From NCBI GenBank assembly GCA_010093485.1, contig MU001504.1:1434437-1498436 (forward strand): a DNA stretch of 64,000 bases, read 5' to 3'. Below the pieces are notes generated by a model. That model saw nothing but the letters and a program-made list of their open reading frames with translations. It had not been told where the DNA came from and searched no databases. A program made the position numbers and the translations under genes. Below, piece after piece: positions 24,128-35,960 of the stretch. The number at the start of each line of letters is the position of its first letter. The first letter of the stretch is position 1. This stretch comes from Karstenula rhodostoma CBS 690.94. Taxonomy: Eukaryota > Ascomycota > Dothideomycetes > Pleosporales > Didymosphaeriaceae.

Positions 24128-24721
24128 GGTCGTAGAAAAGGCAAGCAAACGCAAGGGCGGGAATGTGCATCATATACGCGGTTAACATGTACTATCCTAT
24201 GGTGATGCCTCTGCGGGTGGTCAATATACCGATACTACGCCCAGAACAGGCCAGATCTGCGACACTTGATGACGTTCCAAAGCTGGAAGATTCAATTCTT
24301 CCGTAGTCACCATTCCTGACTTTGGCGTGTGGAGGTACAGCCTTGGTTGGGGCCTTCCCCACATCTTGTCTTTTGCGGAGAAGCTGCGATGACGTTTCAA
24401 GTACAGGCTCAAAGCAATTCCAAGGGCTGGCTATCGGGTAATAGGATTTTTTTGCCTGCTTTTGCAAATTGAGATGAGCCTGGATTCATTTGAGATGCGT
24501 TCCTGTTCTTGTCGCGATGTCAATTCGGAGCTGCCGGGCGGGGTCGGTGGAGCTAAAAATCCTGCGGGCCGAACCTCGTCCTCATCATTCCGAGAGGCAG
24601 ACGCAACAACTACCCCATCTTTGACGACTCTTCCGATCTCACATCGTACGTCTACTAAGTTAGCTATATCGGCTTGTTTCGGCGGTATTCTCCCCGGTTA
24701 ACGTCTGCCATTGGTACCTAC
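24128..24721. promoter_or_regulatory. Shared divergent promoter region GH31 / Zn2Cys6 activator
   Basis: 594 bp separate the two start codons on opposite strands, so it must carry both promoters. No gene is seen inside. I did not identify a definite activator site. Confidence 0.5.
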
Positions 24722-26642
24722 ATGGCAGCGCAAGCCCAAGGCGTTCCCACAGGACCAACACCACCTATCGTCGCATGCTTACGATGTAGGGAGCAAAAGC
24801 TCAAGTGTGGTCGGGAGCTGCCTTCTTGCGAGCGCTGTCGCAAACAAGATGCCGCATGTACATATCCCCCGCCACCGGATCGGAAGCGAATTGCCGCAGA
24901 AAAGAACAATCGAGCAAAGGCCTCCCAATTGAACAGCGCAAAGCACAATCATGAGCGGGACTCGTCGTCTACAGATACCAGTGCAGCAAAAAAGCGGCGC
25001 CTCAGTCATGATACCACTGGCCCTTTCAGCTGTCTAGCAGAGCCTGAGGCCGCAGACCTACCGTCGACAGAAATCGGCTTACTCCTCCAAGAAGTATACT
25101 TCAAACGTATTTACCACGCCCACTTGATGTTCCACAAAACGGTCGGATTCCAGGTGTACATGCTGAATAAGATGCCGGACTACCTCCAGCGGGCGAAGTT
25201 CGCACATGCGGCGTTATTTCTACAAGAAATAGACCCGCAATATCAGAGATATGTCCAAGCATACCCAATGCAGACACTCTATGAGAGATCTTGGTCATGG
25301 GCACATGCGGCAAGCGTGCAGGTCCTCTCCCACGTCGACGAGCCATCTGTCCTAAAGATACAAACACTGCAGGTATTGCAGCAATTCTACTGGGCGCGAG
25401 GCGAAATCGTCCGCGCCAAAGTTCACGGAACCTTGGCATATCGCTTGAGTCAGCTGCTCGGTTATGACAAGCTGTACGAGAATGAGGATCCAACTCTGAT
25501 GAACCCCAGCCTTAAATTCGATCGTGAAATCAGAAGACGATCTTTCTGGGCTAGTTTCGCTTCCATGTGTCTCCACAGCGAAGAAGTACCTAGAATACAT
25601 GAGAGTGCAGCTGGCTTACCACTACCGGCAAAGTTTGGCCCGGGAGGTTCAATTCAAGGTGTGGAACTTATACATGGCCAGAAGATGACCCGCGAATGGA
25701 AGTTGCATGAATACTCTACACGCGATGGCACCGAGACAAGCTCTTTGATGGCAGAATTGATGAAATTGCTGGGAATCTGGTATGTAGCCAAGCCTCCATC
25801 ATTGCGTCGAACCGCAGACCTAACACGCACAGGGCCAGAACCCGAGCATTGGTATTAGAGATCCGCGACCGCCCGAATTCACATGGAGTGGAAGAACTCC
25901 AATCGATAGAAGAATCTCTCGACGAAGTCGAGCCTTCTATGCGGTTTCCTGTCGGACACATTTTCGCCAAGGCTAGGTCTTATGATGAAAGTCCCGAGTT
26001 TCTTATATGCGTTTGCTCTGTGTATTACCTAGCCCGGATCATCGTGGAATCTTCTAAGTACCAGATGATGTCTAACCCTGCTTCACGTACTCTCGAAAGA
26101 ACATCAGGAATTGAGATCAGTCCTGAGGCTAGGATCATTGAAGAGTCGCTCAAATTCACAGGGCTACTACGACAACTCCTGGACAACGGTCAGGATATCA
26201 CAAGACTGTGGCATGTCACCGGATATGCTGCCTTCATAGTAGCCCGAGTGATGTTGGTACGTGCATATATGGGGATGTACGTGCTGTCTGATGCGTACAC
26301 CGACTGATTTGTTCTTCAGTTCTGTCATGCAAATCATCAATCGGACGGGCTTGTACTGAGCCCGTTACAGGCCTTTGATCTAGATTCAGAGGGAGTGAAA
26401 ACCTGCCAGACTGTACTCGAGGTTTTGGGTATTTACTGGAAACCTCTAAAGTCACTAGTAAGTCGCTCACTCTGCATCACTACAAATTGTACTCATCTTA
26501 GCATCCGAAGTTGGCAAACCTGAATGCGACTATCGAAGTTGCCCGTTCCATGAGCGCCGATTCATTCGCGATGTTGACCTTACCGTGGGATTACATCAAT
26601 TTCCTTTCGGATGGCGAGCCAATCTCAGACGCAGGCAATTGA
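24722..26642 (+). CDS. Zn2Cys6 fungal transcription factor
   Basis: Four exons, 24722-25779, 25833-26256, 26320-26457 and 26502-26642, encode 586 residues; introns are 53, 63 and 44 bp with good consensus. The N-terminal binuclear cluster has six cysteines (CLRCREQKLKCGRELPSC, then CERCRK and C before TYPPP), a basic linker follows, and the middle region (about residues 120-350) has the fungal-specific activator domain features, including RRRSFWASFASMCLH. It acts in the nucleus as a DNA-binding regulator. Its divergent placement next to GH31 suggests, but does not show, that it controls that gene. The start at 24722 is the first ATG in frame. Confidence 0.9.
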
Positions 26643-26924
26643 CTGCCGGCATTCGCATACACCATCGCAAGACTTGGCCTCTAACGTAGAGAGACGTGGC
26701 TCGGACAGTAAGGCTCTAGCAGCCAGCGCGATGGACAGCGCAGATTACAACTCAGATGGCTGTACTAGTAGGACCAAGTGGAAGAGGCACTTTGAGGAAT
26801 TATGCAGAAGAGTTATGTCTATATGTGTCTAATTGCGTTGGTAGTATACTTGGTAAGTATGCTCGATGCCATATGCCCTCGCTTCTCACGGGACAGCCGT
26901 TAAACAACCATATGTCTACCAGCA

Positions 26925-29448
26925 TCAATCGCCGACCGAAAACAAGGAGTGCGAGTAGTCGCTCGCATCGTACGCTAGAATGGCATCAATCTGCGCCTGC
27001 GTCAAGCTCGCCCCAAAATCGAATCCGTCATCCAAGACTCTTGCCGTGATATTCCAATGATGAAACACGACCGCGAACTTGATCGTCCTGCCAACCGGAC
27101 GGAGGAAGTAATTGCTGTCACCACCTTCTAGATTTCCTGGCCGATGGATCGTCGATTTCGCGCGCATCTCCCCACGTCCCAAGATCTCGAAAGCGTCGAA
27201 CTCCCCGCAACCGGTCGACCAGCAAGAGCAGGGGATGTTTTTGCGGTCATTGCCGTACTGCAGGACGCGTGGGATAGCCGCGTTGAGGAACCACCATGCG
27301 GGTGCGTCGGATAGCATACCTTGGTCTGAGCCGTAGTTGTCATAATGGTCCATTTGGAACTCGATGAAGAAAGCTTTGGAAGGCCCGTCCCAACCATCTG
27401 TGAAGGGATTAGCGACTGCAGTGGTCAAGTACAGGATGAACCCACAGTGCGCAGTCGCATCTGGTCTCGCGTACTCGCAATTGCCGTCGCACACTTTGTC
27501 CGTGAATACGGCGATTTCGCGCTCCGATGTCTCAAGAGTGCCATCAAAAGGCGTACTGTCTACAGCCACTTTGCTCCCGTCACCGATCACGTAGCCGAGC
27601 GAGTTACCGAACGCACTGGACCTTGTCAGCATGTCGGCAGAGATATTCAAAGTCACCGTACTAGTCAAAGGTTCCGGACTTTTGAGGGTCGCCTAGGTTG
27701 GCTAGAAACGCAAAGCCACTTGCCGCGGCTGGCGCTGCAGAAGTGTAGTAAGCCACGCGACTCCAAGTTGAAGCTGCGGCGACTTTTATATCATTATCAT
27801 GCGACGGTCCGCTGGATGGATGAGCTGACTGGGTAGCACCAGTCACAGCCGGGCTTAGTTCATCACGTTTGACAGGCGGAGGGGGGCTTGGTTTGCTCGC
27901 AATGGTATCGCTATCCGCACATGGTGAAGATAAAGCTGGAGGGGCAAGCGGTGCAGGCGGAGCAGGCAGTGCAGGCAGTGCAGGCAGTGCAGGCGGAGAA
28001 GGAGGTGTAGATGCAGGAGCCGACGGTGGTGGAGGTGGAACTGCAGGCGGTGGTGGAGATGGAACTGGAGGCGGAGGCGGAGGCGGTGAAGGTTGAGGCG
28101 GCGGTGTGGGTGGCAGGGCGCTCGACTCCTCGCATGGACACGCTGTCTCGCCTGGTCCGAGAAGTGAGGATGACAGCTTGTCTGATTGTGAAACCAAGGA
28201 GGACGAGGTCTTTGGACACTTCGATTCCGTGACCTCAAAGGTCGTCGTTGCAATCTTCGTCGCGGTTGTCGTCAACACAGGTGGTGAGAGCGCCGCTAGA
28301 AGTACTGAAAGAGCGGGGAGTGCAGGTAGTCCAGAACTTGCAGGAGGTACAGCAGTTGCAGGCGGCGGAGGCGGCGGAGCTGAGGCTGGAGGAGGCTGCA
28401 CGGGAGGCGCTGGAGCAGGCGGTGCAGGCGCAGGAAATGGAATCGGTACAGGGATAGGGACAATCGGAGGCGGAGGCGGAGGCAAGATCGGTGTCTGTGT
28501 AATGGCGGGCACAGGATTCGGACAAGTGCTATCGTGGACAATCATTGTCGTGGTAATCGTAGGTGTGATCGTACAGACAGGTCCATTGGTTGTCAGTTGC
28601 GGCATCCCAGGCCCGCCAACCTGTCCGTTGGAGGCAGTGGCTGTCTGAATAATCGTGGTGGCAATCGTCTGTTTGAGCGTAGAGAAAACTGTTTGGACCG
28701 TTGTAGGAGTGTCAGATTGCTTAGTTGTCGAACCAGGTGACTGTAAAGTTGTTTTCGCGCTCTTGGGCGTAGTTGTTGCGACGACTGTTTGGGTTGTAAA
28801 TGCCTTGGACCCGGATGTTGGGTCGTTCGCCCCCTCAGTAGTATAGTATCCTGTTCATCAAGCATATCAGCCACGCTGCTAACCAGTGGGCTATGCAACT
28901 AGCAGCTGTCGTAGGTACCTTCTGTATTCGGATCATCGTGAGTATGATGCCAGAACGAATGCCAAATAGATCGTATGGTCCCGTGTTCCTCACGAGGTCC
29001 TTGCATCCTTCGTCGTCTGTTCTGCCGGCCTCTAGTTCGACGGGTAGAGTCTCGCTTCGATATCGACATGTCCGGCAGCTTGTACACAGCTATTTGGGAT
29101 ACGTTCATCGGACCGCGTAGATGCATTGAGAGCTGGGTGAGCAGATTAGCAATCCAGTGAAGGCATGCATTATTTCCGAAGTACTTCTCCAATCAATGGC
29201 GTGGAAGGCCCCACGCCTGAGTAGGCCACCGGTTCATGGTCGCACAGTCCGGTCCTCGGATTGACTCGTGTTGTTCTGTTGTACTCGCCGGGCTGGCTGA
29301 TATTCTTGTACGTGATTGCAGTGACTTCGGAGCAATACCAGTTCCCGTCGTCTGCGCGGTGGGCGGTTCCGCGACAGAGCTGCGCTGCGGTCCTGCTGAA
29401 GGCGACTCGAGTGAAAAGGACCAAGATGCTGAAGAGTAAGTAGATCAT
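26925..29448 (-). CDS. TOS1-like secreted cell-wall protein with a proline-rich insert
   Basis: Four exons, 29448-29185, 29132-28919, 28850-27662 and 27615-26925, give 785 residues with all phases consistent. It begins with a signal peptide (MIYLLFSILVLFTRVAFS). The N-terminal DUF2403-like part has NWYCSEVTAITY and LHLRGP-type blocks (LSMHLRGPMNVSQIAVY). The C-terminal DUF2401-like part has FDYAFGNSLGY at the last junction, NCEYARPD, IPCSCWSTGCGEFDAFEI and RPVGRTIKFAVVFHHWNI. TOS1 proteins are covalently or tightly bound wall proteins with a glucanase-like fold. Between the two parts lies about 300 residues of Pro/Ala/Ser/Thr sequence with poly-proline runs and LPA repeats, unlike yeast TOS1. 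The second exon is unusually basic. Confidence 0.87.
27960..28110. repeat. Low-complexity coding repeats in TOS1-like gene
   Basis: Tandem AGGCAGTGC units (27964-27992) and GGAGGCGGAGGC-type tracts encode LPA and poly-proline runs on the minus strand. Likely unstable in length between strains. Confidence 0.7.
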
Positions 29449-30193
29449 GCTGATGCTGTGCGGTAGATGTACAACGACTGAGGTACGTGATTACGTGGTG
29501 GTGGGGAGATGTATGGAAGAGACAGGATATGCGTCAAGATTGGGTTCATTGCTAACAACTCCGGAAAGAGCCTACGAGGACACAGAAGCAACGCCTCGTG
29601 TGCCCACATCTATGGAAGCTACGAAGCCAACGTTCCTTCCTTATATCCTCTTATAGAAACCTAAGCACTCATTAGCGGGATTTCACGCGTATGGTGAAAA
29701 AGCGCGAGTGTAAGACATGTGCATTTCAGAGAGTCCGTTGAGTTCATCAACGTCAAAGACGTTTAAAACAAGACTGCACCATGTTAGCGAAGATAACAGT
29801 AGTAGCGAGGGTGGGTTTGACTTACGGTACCAGAAAATAAAATGTATTGGAATACTTCATCATTGCACGAGACGTGGGAATGGGCGGAACGTACCTGAGG
29901 GAGTTCGCCCAACGACGCTGCGAACCTCACAGCAGCGAGCGTCAGGCTATTCCAGCGACATTGTCCTCGACATGAGAGGATATCGCAGATGCAAACCGAA
30001 GCAGCGAGTTGAGGGTGAGAAGGTGAGGTCGAGCGGTTGGAATTTTTTAAACGAAACCCGACAGGGACGCCAAGCACTAACCCCAAGATCGCTTAGCGTG
30101 CCGCTTAGTGCGCACACTCCCACGGTGCCATTATCCTGTGCTCGATCGCGACTTTCTCATCTCCAACCTCGTCAACCTTCTAACACCGCAGCC
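29449..30193. other. Divergent intergenic region TOS1 / RPS13
   Basis: Plus-strand frame 29717-30451 runs through this region into the RPS13 first exon but is not coding upstream of the ATG at 30194. Presumed promoters of both genes. Confidence 0.5.
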
Positions 30194-30814
30194 ATGGGTC
30201 GTCTTCACAGCAACGGAAAGGGCATATCAGCCTCGGCCATCCCCTACTCGCGCACTGCCCCGGCGTGGCTCAAGACCACCCCCGAGCAGGTCGTCGAGCA
30301 AATCTGCAAGCTCGCCAAAAAGGGCGCGACTCCCTCCCAGATTGGTGAGGTCCTTCGTGACTCCCACGGTGTCGCCCAGACCAAGATTGTCACCGGAAAC
30401 AAGGTCCTGCGTATCCTCAAGTCCAACGGTATGGTAGCCTGCCCGTGTTGAAGCGCTTGTCGACAGCAGCTCTGCCTCTGGGCATCTGCAGCGCTATATA
30501 AATTTGCCTCTGTTGGTTCTTAGCTGACAGAGAGCCATTAGGCCTCGCTCCTGAGATCCCCGAGGACCTCTACATGCTCATCAAGAAGGCTGTTGCCGTC
30601 CGCAAGCACCTCCAGACCAACCGCAAGGACAGGGACTCTAAGTTGTATGTACATCTGAATGCTGTGCGTGCGCGTGCATTGTGCTGACTCGTGTAGCCGT
30701 CTCATTCTCATCGAGTCCCGTATCCACCGCCTCTCCCGCTACTACAAGACCGTCGGTGTTCTGCCCCCCACCTGGAGGTACGAGAGCGCCACCGCCTCCA
30801 CCCTCGTCGCATAA
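30194..30814 (+). CDS. RPS13: Cytosolic small-subunit ribosomal protein uS15 (RPS13)
   Basis: Exons 30194-30428, 30542-30644 and 30697-30814 encode 151 residues, the exact usual size of eukaryotic RPS13/uS15. The N terminus [12 protein letters not shown], the central [15 protein letters not shown] and the C-terminal [11 protein letters not shown] blocks are near invariant in this family. It sits in the 40S subunit. The first intron (113 bp) is longer than most introns in the window, and the second is 52 bp. Intron-bearing ribosomal protein genes are normal in this group. Confidence 0.97.
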
Positions 30815-31185
30815 GGGAGTGCTGGCAAGCCTGGTGTGGGTTCGAAGGAAAATACTCAATTGGAGTTACGGATGCATGGATACATTACGGGTTACATAGC
30901 CTGTTTATGGGTGGACATGATATGGAATGAATGAAAAGCATCACGTCCGAGGACGCCTCTTCAATTGATACCCTGTGCTGGATCTCCAGCTTTACACTCT
31001 ACTTTTGAATGTGAACATGCACATGTGAACAAACTACAATTCCCGAACTTGTGGGTATCATGCCTGCCATGATGCGCCTCGAAACTTTTGATGACCATGA
31101 AACGCCTGTCCTATGCAACCAATGCAACCAATTCCCTCACCATCGCACACTTCATCTTCTTTAATGCCACCGGCCAAGTCCCCTC
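30815..31185. other. Convergent intergenic region RPS13 / Sdc1
   Basis: 3' UTRs; nothing else seen. Confidence 0.5.
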
Positions 31186-31818
31186 TTAACCTTCAAGCTC
31201 CGCACTCTTCTGCGCAAGCCATTTGCTCAGATATTCCAGCGGTTTCTCCGGCCTATCTAACATTAGCAACATCCCTCTCACCGCACCGAACCTCACTTAC
31301 TCTTCCGTAACCAAGTGCTTCATCGCCTCCAGCAAATGCGGCGTGACATGTTGATTCAAATACTGCCGTGTCGGCGCCCCATGCAGCGTCGCATGCACCG
31401 GCATCTGCGCTGGCCCACTGGGATGTGGCGAATTGCGCGACGACGGCGCGGAGAGCGCGGGCTGCACAGGCTGTTGCTGTTGAACGGGCGGTGGTTGCAC
31501 TTGTGGCTCTGATGTAGGCGCGGGCGCGGGCGCGAACTCGGGCGCGATTGTGGGGGTTTCTACGGGGACCGGATGTTCTGTAGCAGGCGCTGGCGTAGGG
31601 TCCGCCATCTCGACGTCTTCGGCGGGCGTGCCGTTCGGTATGGGCGCGACAGCGTGTGCTGCGACGGTGGTTGGCGAGGGCGCAGACACGGCTTGCGGTG
31701 TTTCTTGCAAGGAATCCGTCATGATTTGGTTGCTGAGAACGTGGGTGAGGAGGGGAGTTGGGAAGGAGCGGCCTGTTTGAGAAAAGAGCGAATTCTTCAA
31801 CGGTGTTGGCGGCGGCAT
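31186..31818 (-). CDS. SDC1: COMPASS complex subunit Sdc1 / Dpy-30 homologue
   Basis: Exons 31818-31301 and 31252-31186 give 194 residues. The 48-bp intron (GTAAGT, GCTAAT, acceptor GATAG) lies inside the Dpy-30 motif; using the second of two AGs restores RQYLNQHVTPHLLEAMKHL followed by EPEKPLEYLSKWLAQKS. Dpy-30 forms a helical dimer that docks the Ash2/Bre2 subunit of the H3K4 methyltransferase complex. The N-terminal three quarters are Pro/Ala/Gln-rich and probably disordered. A second Met 32 codons in (MTDSLQE) is an alternative start. Small fungal Dpy-30 proteins with long disordered leaders are common. Confidence 0.9.
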
Positions 31819-32515
31819 GGTCCTAGAGGTGTGTTATGGTGTTGAGTGCACGGTCAGTTCGGAGATTAGACGGAGATCTCCCGGGGTTGAAACGTCGAGG
31901 TACAATCGAACTGTCGCCAGGATGAAAACAGTCCTTGGATAGTTTAGGTTTGTTCTATTCGAAGTCGAGTTTCAAGGTCGGCAGTTGCGAATTGTGGCTG
32001 GATGCACTGCTCCTGCCACTATAGGTACCATAGGTAGTCAACGTTTTTGATGTTGCCTATCAAGATCAACTATTGTGATGCGTGTTATAGTTTTACTCCA
32101 AGTTCCCGCAACCATAGCCAAAGTGCATTTACTTCGCTTAATGTGTCATGTGAAATACACTCTCTATGTCCGTGAACTACGCTGTTGCTCTCCACTACGA
32201 AACCGCATCGCCACCCATATCCATAGTATAGCTTGATATGACACTGCCATTGCAATGGACCAAATTATCCTTCGCACCATTATCAAGCAAGTTATCGGTA
32301 GCGGCATACGGCTGACAATACACTGACCCATACGAGTCCACGCAGGCACCACTACCGTCTAGGCCACTTCCGCCTCGCTGGTACCAGCACTCAACAAGTC
32401 GAAAGCCCGCAAACGACCCAAAAAATATGTTGCTCTCCCTCCTCACGACACCTGCCTCTCTTCAGATCTCTTCCGTTGCTGAGGTGCATTTCCGCCTCAC
32501 ACCCTATCCCTCACG
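31819..32515. other. Intergenic, with one weak cysteine-containing frame
   Basis: Divergent promoters of Sdc1 (-) and the F-box-like gene (+). See the weak frame at 32195-32446. Confidence 0.5.
32195..32446 (-). CDS. Possible small cysteine-containing protein or 3' exon
   Basis: An 83-codon minus-strand frame ends at 32195 and contains four Cys (ECWY, GACVDS, VYCQPY, VHCNG) in a Gly/Asp/Ser-rich context. It has no ATG; a stop lies a few codons upstream, so if real it would be the last exon of a spliced gene whose first exon I could not place, and its region overlaps the presumed promoter of the next gene. Composition looks more protein-like than the surrounding chance frames. No family recognised. 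Confidence 0.25.
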   Translation of the reverse strand: MRRESNIFFGSFAGFRLVECWYQRGGSGLDGSGACVDSYGSVYCQPYAATDNLLDNGAKDNLVHCNGSVISSYTMDMGGDAVS

Positions 32516-34206
32516 ATGGTCACCGTCGGCTCGGGGGAAAAAGAACGCCACTTCCAGAGTGCTTATAGAACCAAGATTGTCGACCTCTCCACCTACAACA
32601 AGAAAGCAGCCGCAGACGAGAGACGCTGGACGACCAGCTATGCAAATGTAAGCACAACGTTCCTCCACGCCAGACCACCTGCTGACAACCACTTTCAGTT
32701 TGAGAACCAAAATCCTCCACCTGCCTACTACCATGCCTCTCCTCTAATGCGCCTCCCCACAGAGCTCCGTCTTCGGATCCTCGCCCACATCCTCTTCGAC
32801 CCGGACGAGATTAACTTTACCTTCCCCTTGCCAAGCAGCAAGGGCCTCTTCATGGAGGCCGTACAGCAGCACGCTGTACAGATTCCGTCCAGCTGCCTAA
32901 AACGCAGCCTCGGGTACCCTCTCCGGGCTCTCATCTCGCTCGGCCACAACTCCGGCCCCGCGCCCCAGTGGAAAGACCAAACCTTCGTCGAGATAACCCA
33001 AAAAGACCCAGGCGATCCCCGCAAACGCTCAAACGCGCGGAAGGTGTATGCACAGATTGAGGGTGAGTGTGTACATCGTCGCAGGATATGCCTCCTCTGC
33101 CACATCCACTGCTACTGCCGGAAACATCATCGAGTGTCGTATAACCGTACCAACGGGCAGGTGCTGCGCGTCTGCAAAGGCATGTACTACGACGCGCTCC
33201 CCGTGCTGTACAAGCTCAACGTATTTGCGTTCGAAAACGCCTACGAGATGGGCGCCGTGCTGCATGCCATGGGTCCCGGGCGCGCATTCATCAGGTACGT
33301 CGACGTGCGGAGCCAGCTGTTCCACGGCGGCATGCTCTGGGATTACATGATGCCGTGTAAGACCATCCGGCAACTGTACTTCCCCGAGTCGTTCGTATAC
33401 GCCATGAAGCGTGGTGGGCAGAGGCTGCCGGTCGATAAAGACCGAGGTATTGAGTTCTTCGTCGGGTGGATGATCAGGGGTGGAGAGGCGTTCTTCGATA
33501 TGGTGAGGACGAGGGAGCGAGGGTTGAATGATCCGCATGAGGTATTGATGTGGCATGGCGGGTGCAAGGATGCTGCGATGAATCGAAAGGCTAGCGAAGA
33601 GCTGCGCGCGCGGCTCAACGGGAACAAGAAGGCGGGTCCGTCAACTCCCACAGTAAGTTGTTCCAAATCTGTATGTTGGCCGTGGCTGATTGGTGTTTAT
33701 AGCAGTCACACTTCCTTCCCGTCTTCACAAACTCACTTCCGACGTCTTCCTCGTCACCCATCGAGCACTACGTCTGGAAAGACAGCCCACTTGGCCCAGA
33801 GCAGACTGCGCCTTCCCTACTCTCCCGGCACTGCTGGCGCCTGTATTACCCTGCGCTGCGCCTATCGATTTTTTCGGACGCCGTGCGTCACAAATACGTG
33901 CAGACAAAGGATGAGCTTAGTAGGCTCAAAAGACTCCCCACGATACAGAACGCTGTCGGCTTCACCATGATCGTCATCACGACTGGTGCTGAAGTGGTCC
34001 TCTTGCTTATCATGGGTGTTCCTCTATTTCTTGTTACGGGCACATTAGTATCGATCGTACTCGCCATCGGTCTCTTCGTTAAGCTTGTATGGGACACTGT
34101 CAACTTCATCACATTCCAAATCCCACGACCTTGGGGAATGCTGATCAACACACCCGCGCCCAGCACAGGCAGACGCCATACAGGCAATTGGCGTCCGCGA
34201 GGATAG
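32516..34206 (+). CDS. F-box-like protein with C-terminal membrane segments
   Basis: Exons 32516-32647, 32699-33652 and 33703-34206 encode 529 residues; introns are 51 and 50 bp. The 51-bp intron has clean GTAAGC, GCTGAC and TTTCAG sites although its sequence is also open. The N-terminal half has LMRLPTELRLRILAHIL, the F-box-like start seen in many fungal proteins, and QVLRVCKGMYYDALPVLY, the usual partner helix. A Cys/His-rich patch (RRRICLLCHIHCYCRKHH) lies between them. Exon 3 adds a basic amphipathic region and two strongly hydrophobic stretches near residues 443-490. An F-box region joined to membrane helices is not a common architecture. Function unknown. Confidence 0.75.
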
Positions 34207-34422
34207 ACAATGTTCCGGGGCGGGTCCGGTCAACTAGAAACACCCGCAGAGGCGAATCGGGTGCTTTGCCTGAGTGTTATTGCGTTATACGTGGGAAAGT
34301 TGCAGTCGATATGTCCGCATAGCGACCGATTGATAGGATAACAGTATTCGATTTGCATTTGTGACATGTACAAGTATGATACACCACTCACAGATATGTT
34401 ACAACAGTATGTCAGTAGTCCT

Positions 34423-35525
34423 CTATGCGGTGGTCTTCTGCTCAGCGCCACTCTGCTTAGATTCCAGCAAGTTCTCATGCTCCTTGCCAAAAGGCGCGGC
34501 GTCTCCATCCAGGACCCTGCGGACCTTCAAGTGGGCTGCCGCACCGTGCATGCCCACGATATTCAGTGTCCTTTCCAACTTGCCCCATATCTTTACAGGC
34601 GGCGCCTCTCCCTTGAAAAGCTCCCGTCCAGCGTGGATCAACTCGTTTGCCGCGAAGCTGCCAGGGGCATACTTGGGCTCGTACGGCTTGCGGTCCCACT
34701 GGTTGCGCTGCTGACGGTACAGGGTCTGCATCAAGCTGCCATCTATCGCGCCAGGCGTTATGCTATCCGCGTCAATTTTCGGGGCGTCTCCTGCCGTTGC
34801 TGCTCCTCCTCCGCGTTCACGCTTCGCTGGCCCGCCTGCGCCGCCACGGTTCTTCGCCGGGCCACGAGCACCACCCGGGCCACGAGCACCACCCGGACCA
34901 CGGGCGCCGGTCGCGCCGGGTGGGCCACCTCCACGGGCGCGTAGATTGGGACCGCCTTGTGGGCGTCTGGCGGGAGGGCCTCCGGCGGGAGGGCCTCCTT
35001 CGCGTGTTATGCGGAGGGTGGATGGGGCGCGGACCATGGTGCCCGGGGCGCCGGTTGCCTCCTTTCTGACGAGAGGCTTCCGGGGCGCGATCATCTTGGA
35101 TCCAGTTGGTGGGCCGGTGCCCGATCGTTTCGCAAGGACACCGTTGGCGGGGGGTGGACGGTTGAATGAAAGGTTTCCGATCTGGGTTGCGGCGTTGACA
35201 TTTCGTTGACGGCGAGGTTCGCGCGAAGCTACACGCATTGACTGGTTAGCAGGCTGTCACAAGCCATCGCACTGAGGCGGTCTGATGCGTCCGTACCCGT
35301 CATGGCGTCCTTGAGCGATTTCGACGGCGAAGCAGCGTCGCCCGGCTGGTCCTCGGGCCTGCGCGCAGAGGCATGGAAGCCCCTGGAGCAGCGAGAGCTT
35401 GCTGTGACACGCTGCGATGAAGATAGTGGGCGTCCAATTGAGCCCACAGACGGGCACACGTAGCGGTGCGACATGGCGGCGGCAATGGATGCTGGACGCT
35501 GCAGCTGGTACTGAACTTTTGGCAT
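34423..35525 (-). CDS. Predicted mitochondrial protein with RG/PG-rich linker, unrecognised
   Basis: Exons 35525-35273 and 35228-34423 join through a 44-bp phase-1 intron (GTGCGA, GCTAAC, GTGTAG) to give 352 residues. The N terminus is rich in Arg/Ser and contains RGFHASARR, a pattern common in fungal mitochondrial presequences. A central Gly/Pro/Arg low-complexity linker (ARGPGG units) separates it from a compact C-terminal region of about 110 residues (DGSLMQTLYRQQRNQWDRK, AANELIHAGRELFKG, VKIWGKLERTLNIVG). I do not recognise the family; a mitoribosomal or mitochondrial RNA-related role is only a guess. A later Met (MSHRYVC) may be the true start. Confidence 0.75.
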
Positions 35526-35817
35526 GAGGGCCGTCGCGCATGGCCCGGCCTTGGCGCGCTAGAGTCCTTCACGTCGCCCGTTCGCGCCAGCTGTGGAGCA
35601 TCACGAGCATTGTTTCAATTCAGTTGTCGCCTGGGTCATCGTTTTGTGTGACTTCCGGACGCAGATATCATCAGTTAGAGAAACACTTGTTCCACATCTC
35701 ATCGCGTTTGGGTATCAGCAACGCACCTCCACAGAGAACCCTCCAGGAGCACATCACACAACGTCACCGCGGCAATCCCACTCAAATAACTCCTGCAAGA
35801 ACTATCATAGTGACAGC

Positions 35818-35908
35818 ATGCTTCGCCGTCCTGCCACCACCATTACTCTCACCTCCGCGGACCTGGACGCCTATGAAGCCAACCGCCAGCGCAAGATCTG
35901 GGAGAAGC

Positions 35909-35960
<52 letters not shown>

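Noticed and set aside
19847..26642. Secondary-metabolite gene cluster around the P450 and Zn2Cys6 factor
   Set aside because: No polyketide synthase, NRPS, terpene synthase or other backbone enzyme in the window.
28106..28648. 180-codon plus-strand Gly/Ala-rich frame
   Set aside because: Antisense shadow of the proline-rich TOS1 insert. Minus-strand exons join in phase to conserved TOS1 parts.
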